Shown one piece after another: positions 1-5,732 of a stretch of 5,798 nucleotides of DNA. The position numbers and the translations under genes are program-made. Positions within the stretch are counted from its first letter, which is position 1. Every line of letters begins with the position of its first letter. The DNA comes from an uncultured Treponema sp. (lineage in GTDB: Bacteria > Spirochaetota > Spirochaetia > Treponematales > Treponemataceae). The notes under the pieces are model-generated. The model did no database searches, was not told the origin of the DNA, and saw only the letters and a list, made by a program, of their open reading frames with translations. The DNA lies in contig NZ_CALHGC010000083.1 of NCBI RefSeq assembly GCF_938029485.1, forward strand, positions 1-5,798, read 5' to 3'.

Positions 1-458
1 AAGATGATTCCGATAATCGGTAATGCCCAACCGGTAATCCGCCGCGCGGCCTCTATCACCAACGCAACTAATATCGTGCCCATGATGACATCGGTCAAGT
101 TTGCGTCCCCTACCCTGTCGATAATCGCTTGATAATTCACCCACATATAGACGGGAATGATAACGGACAAAATCATCAATATGTAATCATACCATGCGAT
201 AACTTTTCTACTCGATGTTTTAAATGCAGGATAAATTGCAAAGGTCATCAACAAAATCATGCCGACGTGGATGGAACGGTGGCGCAATGTCTCCGGCCGG
301 ATATAACCGGATGCATACGCCAAATGGTAAAAGGTAACCAGCAGCGCAGTCCATTTAAGAATCTTTGTAAAAATCGGATTGACAAAGTTTCGAGTTCTGC
401 TTTCCCGTTCAAATTCTTCCAAGAGAGCTTTTTGATCTATGCTCTTTTCTGTAGCCAA
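1..458 (-). CDS. TRAP transporter fused permease subunit (4TM/12TM type), N-terminal part, cut by window edge
   Basis: This is the membrane subunit of a TRAP-TAXI transporter. It moves the solute delivered by the TAXI receptor across the inner membrane using an ion gradient. The window holds 152 complete codons and two extra bases; the rest lies beyond the left edge. The translation starts (M)ATEKSIDQKALLEEFERES, a charged cytoplasmic head. Hydrophobic segments follow at about residues 33-50, 61-78, 90-107 and 122-138. The motif RHRSIHVGMILLMTFAIYP (59-77) and the stretch ARRITGWALPIIG (138-150) are typical of the fused TRAP family as I remember it. I chose TTG at 458-456 because GAGGAG lies six bases upstream and an in-frame TAG lies eight codons further upstream; no ATG or GTG lies between. 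It follows the DUF1850 gene by 111 bases. The family call is firm; the substrate cannot be read from this fragment. Confidence 0.9.
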   Translation of the reverse strand, partial: MATEKSIDQKALLEEFERESRTRNFVNPIFTKILKWTALLVTFYHLAYASGYIRPETLRHRSIHVGMILLMTFAIYPAFKTSSRKVIAWYDYILMILSVIIPVYMWVNYQAIIDRVGDANLTDVIMGTILVALVIEAARRITGWALPIIGII

Positions 459-464
459 GATGTA

Positions 465-470
465 CTCCTC
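465..470 (-). promoter_or_regulatory. Shine-Dalgarno site deciding the TTG start of the permease
   Basis: GAGGAG on the minus strand lies six bases before the TTG at 458-456. The spacing and strength support initiation at TTG, since the open frame offers no ATG or GTG upstream of it. Confidence 0.75.
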
Positions 471-475
471 GATGA

Positions 476-531
476 GGCATCGCTATTCCGAAGGATGCGA
501 AGCAAATCTAACCGGATCTTTAGCGATTGCC
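476..531 (-). promoter_or_regulatory. Bulged inverted repeat in the leader of the permease gene
   Basis: On the minus strand GGCAATCGCTA (531-521) can pair with TAGCGATGCC (485-476), giving ten base pairs with one bulged A. The arms enclose 35 bases, which contain a further short pairing of TCCG with CGGA. The structure ends five bases before the GAGGAG Shine-Dalgarno. No U-run follows it, so it does not look like an intrinsic terminator. A role in mRNA stability or in controlling permease translation is inference; it may also have no function. Confidence 0.4.
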
Positions 532-569
532 CGATAATAATGAAGAAACGGTACGGTCTTACGACGGTA

Positions 570-1073
570 TCAGTGCTTCCTCTGTAAGCCTAACCGTATT
601 TTTGCCCGCTGGGGAAGCTCTTCTCCCCGTATGAGCACAATATCATTTATTGTAATATTTTTGAGATGTTTTTGCGAATGGATCCAATTAAACTCTTTGA
701 ACACACTGCCTTCTATATTTTCCATATAGATAAACCCGTCCTCATATCGGTAGGTACAGTTCATCTCTGCCGGAATACCGGCGCCGAAACCCTGAACGGC
801 AATGGTAAAAAGTTTAAACGTATGCTCATCGGTTACCCGATAAAATTCTTTCCATAAGATATGTTCAAACGAATGTTCCCACTCAAACGAAAGAACATCG
901 CCTGTCTGCACTGTTTGAATGCAATACCGTTCTTTCGTTACCTGATTGGAAATTTCGATAGTCTCATCGGAGGAACAGCTTAACGGCAGCAGTACGACGA
1001 CAATAAGCAGGCACACTTTATGCAAGAATGCCCGCGTAGGCATGAGCCGCAATGCAGCAAAAAGCCGTTCCAT
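570..1073 (-). CDS. DUF1850 domain lipoprotein of a TRAP-TAXI locus
   Basis: This 167-residue protein matches the small DUF1850 family, which commonly sits between TAXI receptor and fused TRAP permease genes; its biochemical role is unknown to me. Two family-like motifs are visible: HSFEHILWKEFYRV (67-80) and GFGAGIPAEM (95-104). The N-terminus has a hydrophobic core (about 20-31) followed by LPLSC with Cys33, which suggests export and lipidation, although Pro at -3 is unusual in a lipobox. It begins 12 bases after the TAXI stop codon, so cotranslation with TAXI is likely. The ribosome site before ATG 1073 is weak (AACGGAT region). ATG at residue 11 (1043) would give a shorter, more standard signal peptide but also lacks a clear Shine-Dalgarno, so the start is uncertain. 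The family assignment is good. Confidence 0.85.
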   Translation of the reverse strand: MERLFAALRLMPTRAFLHKVCLLIVVVLLPLSCSSDETIEISNQVTKERYCIQTVQTGDVLSFEWEHSFEHILWKEFYRVTDEHTFKLFTIAVQGFGAGIPAEMNCTYRYEDGFIYMENIEGSVFKEFNWIHSQKHLKNITINDIVLIRGEELPQRAKIRLGLQRKH

Positions 1074-1085
1074 CCAACGTATCCG

Positions 1086-2090
1086 TTAATTCTGCGGAGT
1101 CTTAAAACCTTTTTCCTGCCAGAATTTTACAGCGCCCGGATGCAACGGAATTTTCACATCCTCTACACCGAAGGACAAATCGATATGCTTATTTGCCGCA
1201 TTGTGCGATGCTTTAATCGTCGAAATATTATCGAAGATAACAGTCAGCATATCGTACACGACATCCTCGGAAAGGTCGCTGTTTACCAGCATGATGTTAT
1301 ATACAAAGACAGTATCTACATCTGCAGTGTTGTTATAAGTGTTTGCCGGAATGATCGTCTGCGAGAAGAACGGATACTTTTGAATCAGAGCATCTCTACC
1401 AGCTCCGTCAATAGGAACAATTTCCATATCATAGCTGGTAGCAAGCTCCATAATCGTTCCATTCGGAAGACCGGACGTAACAAAAGCCGCATCGCACTGA
1501 CCGTTTTTCATTTGATCGATTGCTTCACCGTATGACAGATAGTCAACCTTGCTGTCGGCATACGTCATACCATAGGCTTCATAAATCATACGGGCATTTA
1601 ACTCAACACCGGAGTTTGCAGCGCCGACACCGACCCGCTTTCCTTTTAAATCTCCAACGGTTTTGATACCGGATTTACGCAGTGTTACCAGCTGCACGTA
1701 ATTCGGCCATAAGCGCATACAAGCAGTCAGCTTAGGATTCGCTTTACCTTCATAGGCGCCGAAGCCCTTATATGCCTGCATAACGGAATCCTGCATTGCG
1801 ATTGCAAGCTCTGCTTCACCCTTTGATATCATCGAAATATTTTCGGCTGATGCACCGGTCGCTTGTGAACTGGTATTATACCCAGCTGATTTTAAAGCTT
1901 CGGCAAAAGCTCCGCCGATCGGGAAATAAATACCGCTTGTAGGGCCTGTTGCAACTGTGACGAATTCTTTTGTCCTATCAAGGTGATGTTCGGCTTTCTC
2001 TCCGCTTTCTTTCTTTTCACAGCCTATCGTTGTTAGCACAATTAATGCCACCATACACAACAGGCCGAAAGTTACTCTTACTGCTTTCAT
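1086..2090 (-). CDS. TRAP transporter TAXI-family solute-binding lipoprotein
   Basis: This is the extracytoplasmic substrate receptor of a TRAP-TAXI transporter; it passes ligand to the fused permease encoded two genes downstream. The 334-residue protein has a signal peptide with lipobox TIGC (Cys24), so it is probably anchored in the periplasm. Family motifs occur in order: ATGPTSGIYFPIGG (47-60), TGASAENISMISKGEAELAI (78-97), DLKGKRVGVG (147-156), DAAFVTSGLPNG (200-211) and the C-terminal HPGAVKFWQEKG (317-328). Its length is usual for TAXI receptors. I start it at ATG 2090, behind AGGAGAAGG. An in-frame ATG at 2165 would add 25 residues encoded by intergenic hairpin repeats and would bury the signal peptide, so I reject it. 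Some characterised TAXI receptors bind glutamate or related acids, but the ligand here cannot be read from sequence. DUF1850 follows after 12 bases. Confidence 0.95.
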   Translation of the reverse strand: MKAVRVTFGLLCMVALIVLTTIGCEKKESGEKAEHHLDRTKEFVTVATGPTSGIYFPIGGAFAEALKSAGYNTSSQATGASAENISMISKGEAELAIAMQDSVMQAYKGFGAYEGKANPKLTACMRLWPNYVQLVTLRKSGIKTVGDLKGKRVGVGAANSGVELNARMIYEAYGMTYADSKVDYLSYGEAIDQMKNGQCDAAFVTSGLPNGTIMELATSYDMEIVPIDGAGRDALIQKYPFFSQTIIPANTYNNTADVDTVFVYNIMLVNSDLSEDVVYDMLTVIFDNISTIKASHNAANKHIDLSFGVEDVKIPLHPGAVKFWQEKGFKTPQN

Positions 2091-2091
2091 A

Positions 2092-2100
2092 CCTTCTCCT
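2092..2100 (-). promoter_or_regulatory. Strong Shine-Dalgarno of the TAXI gene
   Basis: AGGAGAAGG on the minus strand precedes ATG 2090-2088. It decides the start at 2090 over the upstream in-frame ATG at 2165. The base of a 21-bp hairpin ends one base upstream of it. Confidence 0.85.
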
Positions 2101-2101
2101 A

Positions 2102-2145
2102 TAAAAGTTTTTTTCTGATGTTTCAACATCAGAAAAAAACTTTTA
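2102..2145. repeat. Perfect 21-bp inverted repeat with a 2-base centre
   Basis: The arms 2102-2122 and 2125-2145 are exact reverse complements, separated only by TC at 2123-2124. Each arm joins an A4, a seven-base homopolymer run and a CTGATG/CATCAG block. As RNA from the minus strand it would form a long AU-rich hairpin just before the TAXI ribosome site. No U-run follows on either strand, so it is not a standard intrinsic terminator. It may act as an mRNA end protector or as a transcript-processing site between chemoreceptor and TAXI, or it may be part of a dispersed intergenic repeat; these roles are inference. Confidence 0.85.
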
Positions 2146-2148
2146 GCC

Positions 2149-2165
2149 GTGCGCATTACGCGCAC
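2149..2165. repeat. GC-rich 6-bp inverted repeat
   Basis: GTGCGC (2149-2154) and GCGCAC (2160-2165) flank a five-base loop, ATTAC. It lies four bases beyond the long AT-rich stem, and its contrasting composition suggests a composite element. Function is unknown. Confidence 0.6.
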
Positions 2166-2178
2166 CTATAAATAATCG

Positions 2179-2199
2179 AGTTTGCAACGCAAACTTTTT
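2179..2199 (+). repeat. 7-bp inverted repeat followed by T5 on the plus strand
   Basis: AGTTTGC (2179-2185) and GCAAACT (2189-2195) flank AAC, and the plus strand continues with T at 2195-2199. The shape resembles a weak intrinsic terminator for plus-strand transcription, but no plus-strand gene is supported nearby. For the minus-strand chemoreceptor, which stops at 2208, the U-run is on the wrong side. It is better viewed as the third member of the hairpin cluster. Confidence 0.5.
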
Positions 2200-2207
2200 C
2201 ATCGTGT

Positions 2208-4337
2208 TTATTTTTCGGTTTTAAACTTGCCTACTTCTAAGACAAGGCCGTCTATACTTTGTTTATTTTTGACGGCAATTTCAAGAGACTCTTGCGCTGC
2301 TTCATTGATCATCTCCGTCTGCGAGGCAATGTTTTCTATATTTTCCCGCAAAATACGCGTTAAATCATCCAGCCGTTTTGTCGCCGAAACGACCTTCTCA
2401 CCGTCGGCAAGCATATCGCCGGAACCGCTTTTTACCTCGTTTGTCACGCCGGTAACATCGTTGATAATACCCCAGATGATTTTTCCGTTTTCTTCCTGCT
2501 CATCCATCGCTTGAACCACTCCTTCGATGGAGCTGCTTAAGCCTTTTGAGTATCCCGAAATAATATTAAACTTTTCAACGGCACCCGATGCGGAATCCGC
2601 AAGCGCTTTGATCTCGGCGGAGAGATTTTTAAGCGTTATGGAAATCTTTTTACCCTGAGCGCTCGATTCTTCGGCAAGTTTTCTTATTTCTGAAGCGACG
2701 ACGGCAAATCCTTTCCCCGCCTCTCCCGCATGTGCTGCTTCGATAGCGGCGTTCATTGCAAGCAGGTTTGTTTGACTTGCAATATTTTCTATTACGGCGC
2801 CTGCTTCAATCAAATCACCCGATGCGTCCGATATCCGCTGAGATACCTCATTCGCTTTAGCGAGTGTTTCCCTGCCGTCATTGGTAGCTGCAGAAAGATT
2901 ACGGATAGCCTCACGGGTTTCCACGACATTTTCCCCTACAGTATCGATACTGTGCGACATCTTATCAAAAGAGGTAGAGGATTCGGTAATCATAGCTGCT
3001 TGCTGTCCAATACTTTCATCCAACCCCCTCAGCGTTTTGATGATATGCTCGATAGCGGCAGCCGTGCCGGATACGCTTTCTTCCTGTTCGACAAACCGCT
3101 TTTTAAGATCTTCAATACCGGCGGTAATATTTGAGACCACTCCACTGACCGACATCATATTGCTTTCAAGATCGGAACCGACCGACTCCATCTCACGGGA
3201 ATCGATACCGATTTTTTGGATGGAATTTTTCAGCTTTAAAATAGTCTGATTAAAATATGATGATAATACACTCGTTTCATCTTTGGTATTTGTAGGAAGC
3301 TCTATGGTAAGATCTCCCTCACCTTGCGCAATATTTCTGAGCGCCTCTATAACATGATTGATCGGATGGGCAATATTCCGTGCGATAAAGAAGCCGAACG
3401 CTATAGCGATAATCAGCTGACTCAATGCAATAACGATAAAGGTTTTGATAAGGTTCGCCACATTTTCCGCCATAAACTCGGAAACGGGAGCCGTTAAAAG
3501 CAATGTCCAATTTGCATACCTCATCGAAGAAGCGACTGAAATACAGCGGACACCATTTATATCGGAGACATTGACGGCGGATTTATGAGAAGAGAGCGCT
3601 TGTTTAAGGAACTGTGCAAACTCGCTTGTTTCGCTTCCTATTATTTCACTGTAAATACTTTTATAGAGGATCTCCGGACGGCGGTTTCCAAGAATAGTAC
3701 CGGAAGGACTGATAAGATACGCCGTTCCCGTCTCACCGACAATGATATCGCTTATTAAATTCGACAAGGAATCACCTAAAACGGTTGCATTGATAACACC
3801 GGTAATCTTTCCCTGTAAATCGCGCATCGGAATTGCGACAATGGAAATATATCTCCTTTCGGTAGCCGATAAAGCAGGTTCCGTAATGATATACTTCCCC
3901 TTGATTGCCGTTTGAAACCAATCCGTATCGGTTACCTTTTCAACCGTATCATCGGTTCGATAAAGCATACCGTCCAGCCCGCAGATACCGAAGCTCAGCC
4001 ATCCCCGCTGTTTCTGCATTTGAATTTCATTCTTAAATAAGTCTATTTTATTCCGATACGATAGCGTTTCTTCCTGAATCGCCGGCAGATTTGAGAACGC
4101 CTCCAGCTTTCCGAATAGCGCCTGTGAACGTTCATCCAAGACTTTAGAAGAACTTTTAACCAGCTCTTTAAGAAAGTATTGGGTATTGTTCAGAAGAGAA
4201 ACGGAAGCAAGGTATACAGCGACGATATAGACGACCGCCAAAATGGAAACGGCAAAAAGTGCAAAGGCCGCTATCATTTTATTCCTAATTGAAAAAAACT
4301 TGAACCCTTTTTGCTCATGTAAAGCTGTCTGTGTCAT
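2208..4337 (-). CDS. Methyl-accepting chemotaxis protein with dCache-like sensor, HAMP and signalling domain
   Basis: This is a transmembrane chemoreceptor that signals to CheA/CheW. In the 709-residue form, TM1 is about 20-45. A periplasmic region of about 240 residues follows, with the dCache-like pattern DTDWFQTAIKGKY (137-149) and IPMRDLQGKITGVI (169-182). TM2 is about 298-320 and runs into HAMP (IARNIAHPINHVIEAL, 318-333). A long helical signalling domain has the conserved hairpin tip NLLAMNAAIEAAHAGEAGKG (524-543). I choose ATG 4337 because GGAG lies six bases before it; ATG at 4349 would add four residues, overlaps that GGAG and has no ribosome site of its own. No NWETF-like CheR/CheB docking tail is seen; the protein ends VGKFKTEK. 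It begins 21 bases after the solute-binding gene, suggesting one operon and possibly a shared ligand. Confidence 0.95.
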   Translation of the reverse strand: MTQTALHEQKGFKFFSIRNKMIAAFALFAVSILAVVYIVAVYLASVSLLNNTQYFLKELVKSSSKVLDERSQALFGKLEAFSNLPAIQEETLSYRNKIDLFKNEIQMQKQRGWLSFGICGLDGMLYRTDDTVEKVTDTDWFQTAIKGKYIITEPALSATERRYISIVAIPMRDLQGKITGVINATVLGDSLSNLISDIIVGETGTAYLISPSGTILGNRRPEILYKSIYSEIIGSETSEFAQFLKQALSSHKSAVNVSDINGVRCISVASSMRYANWTLLLTAPVSEFMAENVANLIKTFIVIALSQLIIAIAFGFFIARNIAHPINHVIEALRNIAQGEGDLTIELPTNTKDETSVLSSYFNQTILKLKNSIQKIGIDSREMESVGSDLESNMMSVSGVVSNITAGIEDLKKRFVEQEESVSGTAAAIEHIIKTLRGLDESIGQQAAMITESSTSFDKMSHSIDTVGENVVETREAIRNLSAATNDGRETLAKANEVSQRISDASGDLIEAGAVIENIASQTNLLAMNAAIEAAHAGEAGKGFAVVASEIRKLAEESSAQGKKISITLKNLSAEIKALADSASGAVEKFNIISGYSKGLSSSIEGVVQAMDEQEENGKIIWGIINDVTGVTNEVKSGSGDMLADGEKVVSATKRLDDLTRILRENIENIASQTEMINEAAQESLEIAVKNKQSIDGLVLEVGKFKTEK

Positions 4338-4343
4338 TTTTTT

Positions 4344-4347
4344 CTCC
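4344..4347 (-). promoter_or_regulatory. Shine-Dalgarno deciding the chemoreceptor start
   Basis: GGAG on the minus strand lies six A residues before ATG 4337-4335. It overlaps the alternative in-frame ATG at 4349-4347, so the downstream ATG is preferred. Confidence 0.65.
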
Positions 4348-4358
4348 ATACGTATGCA

Positions 4359-5684
4359 TTAATCTTTCAACGTAGCATCGGCGTTCCGCACAAAGGTATC
4401 AAGCGCATTTTTGATATCTTTTCCTGCGGCAGCATCTTTTAAAAGCGTATTCCAATAGCCGCGCATTGTCGAAAACCCCGTGATATTGTTGTAATACTGC
4501 CCGAAAAACCGCTGCAGTACCGAATTATACAGTATTTCCGCATCTTCCGCTTCAATTTGAATTTTAAAGCTGGCAGGAAAGCCGCCGGTAGCATTGATGA
4601 GTTTCGGAGCCCATACCTCGTCGGTTGCGGCAAAATGCAAAAACTTTTTTGACGCCTTTACCTTATTAGTATCGCCTTTTTTAAAGACACAAGCGCCCCC
4701 CGCTAAAAACTCCAGAAGCGGCGCACCGGCGTCATTCGGAAACGGCATATAGATCGGCGTAAAATCCTTTCCTTTGTATTTGCGTTTACCGTCATTCATT
4801 TTATTAAGTTGAGGCGAATAAAGAATAGTGTGAGCAGCTTGAGAAGAAACAAACATCGAAATTGCATCATTTGAAGTAAGTTCTTTTCCGTCCAGCAGCA
4901 GTCCCCGCTTCATTGCGCCTACCGTCCACTCCATATTCCGTACCGCCTGCGGTGAATTGTAAATATAACCGGAATAGTCGCCGTTTAAAAGATTTGCGTT
5001 TCCGTAAAGGTTAACCAAAAAGGCTCTGGTACCCTGATCGCCTCCTACATTCTTATAATAGAAAACGCCGGGAACGGTTCCTGCAGGAAGTTTTTCTTTA
5101 AGAGCCGTAAGCAGCCGTTCATATTCTGCAACCGTCCATTGACGGTCTTTCCGCTTATAGGGAAGTAAGCCGATAAGTCCAAGGTCTTCAAGCATTTCTT
5201 TATTAAAAGCCATAGAAAAAGCGCCTTCATGCATCGGATACATATAGGTTCGTCGGTCTTTACCGGCGGAAACAGCCAAAAGTATCGCAGTGATATACGG
5301 CTTTTCGGTTGCAAGCACATCATCCAGCGGTTCAAGAAGTCCTTTTTCCGCCCAGTTGATAATACGGCCGGGAGCGTCGTAGATAATATCGGGAGCCTTT
5401 CCTTCCGCTATGGCTTTTTCAATTTTTTCCGCTCCATCGCTAAAGCTGATCAGCGTGAAATGCACTTTAATAGAGGGATTTTCTTTTTCAAACGCAGCAA
5501 TCAAACTCTTTTCAAAATCACCTTCAACACCGGTATCGGATGTAAAATTGGGAAACGACCAAAACTCAATTTCCGCAGAGACATCGGCATTCTTCCCGTT
5601 CATACAGCCCATAAACAAAACGGCAAACAGCGCACATAACACGAACAAAATTCTTTGCAATAAACCGTGAAAAATTTTAGTCAT
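4359..5684 (-). CDS. ABC-type extracellular solute-binding lipoprotein (sugar-binding, MalE/UgpB-like)
   Basis: This 441-residue protein resembles group 1 extracellular binding proteins (COG1653 type) that capture sugars or related solutes for ABC importers. The signal peptide ends at lipobox FMGC with Cys27. The mature part begins with EIEFWSFPNF (38-47), followed by FEKENPSIKV (65-74), GKAPDIIYDAPGRIINWAEK (95-114), YPMHEGAFSMAFNKEML (149-165) and LAGGACVFKKGDTNKVKASK (327-346), all in the order usual for the family. I start at ATG 5684 behind AAGGTG because it gives a normal signal peptide. TTG 5732 in the same frame would add 16 residues that belong to an upstream CFI-box fragment. No ABC permease or ATPase lies downstream; the next gene is a chemoreceptor, so a role in sensing is possible. 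Upstream genes are outside the window. The ligand is unknown. Confidence 0.9.
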   Translation of the reverse strand: MTKIFHGLLQRILFVLCALFAVLFMGCMNGKNADVSAEIEFWSFPNFTSDTGVEGDFEKSLIAAFEKENPSIKVHFTLISFSDGAEKIEKAIAEGKAPDIIYDAPGRIINWAEKGLLEPLDDVLATEKPYITAILLAVSAGKDRRTYMYPMHEGAFSMAFNKEMLEDLGLIGLLPYKRKDRQWTVAEYERLLTALKEKLPAGTVPGVFYYKNVGGDQGTRAFLVNLYGNANLLNGDYSGYIYNSPQAVRNMEWTVGAMKRGLLLDGKELTSNDAISMFVSSQAAHTILYSPQLNKMNDGKRKYKGKDFTPIYMPFPNDAGAPLLEFLAGGACVFKKGDTNKVKASKKFLHFAATDEVWAPKLINATGGFPASFKIQIEAEDAEILYNSVLQRFFGQYYNNITGFSTMRGYWNTLLKDAAAGKDIKNALDTFVRNADATLKD

Positions 5685-5689
5685 TATAA

Positions 5690-5695
5690 CACCTT
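5690..5695 (-). promoter_or_regulatory. Shine-Dalgarno of the solute-binding gene
   Basis: AAGGTG on the minus strand lies five bases before ATG 5684-5682. It supports separate initiation of the binding protein even though the upstream frame is open. Confidence 0.6.
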
Positions 5696-5703
5696 GGTAT
5701 TTC

Positions 5704-5732
5704 ATTAAAAAAACATCTCTAAATCTTCTCAA
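5704..5732 (-). promoter_or_regulatory. Candidate sigma-70-type promoter for the binding-protein/chemoreceptor operon
   Basis: TTGAGA (5732-5727) and TTTAAT (5709-5704) are separated by 17 bases, each one mismatch from consensus. Transcription would begin near 5697-5699, giving a leader of about 13-15 bases that still includes the start-proximal AAGGTG. The region is very AT-rich and lies inside the CFI-box frame, so a chance match is possible. Confidence 0.35.

Noticed and set aside
129..587. A 152-codon plus-strand ORF opposite the permease start
   Set aside because: It overlaps the well-supported permease on the other strand, is rich in Cys, His and Asn, and has no family-like motif.
1020..1535. 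A 171-codon plus-strand ORF opposite TAXI
   Set aside because: It is antisense to a conserved receptor gene and shows no signal peptide, domain or ribosome site that I can support.
2091..2165. A 25-residue N-terminal extension of the TAXI protein from ATG 2165
   Set aside because: It is encoded by the hairpin repeats, has no ribosome site and would place the lipoprotein signal peptide internally; ATG 2090 has a strong Shine-Dalgarno.
2143..2202. A 19-codon minus-strand ORF beginning MKKFALQTRLFIG in the hairpin cluster
   Set aside because: It has no ribosome site and its codons fall on inverted repeats; it looks like a by-product of the repeat structure.
2300..2785. The octapeptide IENIASQT appears twice in the chemoreceptor (about residues 516-523 and 667-674)
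   Set aside because: The two copies use different codons, so there is no DNA repeat; similar sequences recur naturally in chemoreceptor helices.
4347..4356. A 10-bp perfect palindrome CATACGTATG in the gap before the chemoreceptor
   Set aside because: It is short, overlaps the alternative ATG and has no second copy that I noticed, so I do not call it an operator.
5229..5670. Overlapping plus-strand ORFs opposite the solute-binding gene
   Set aside because: They are antisense to a clear binding protein, and their sequences look like out-of-frame translation.
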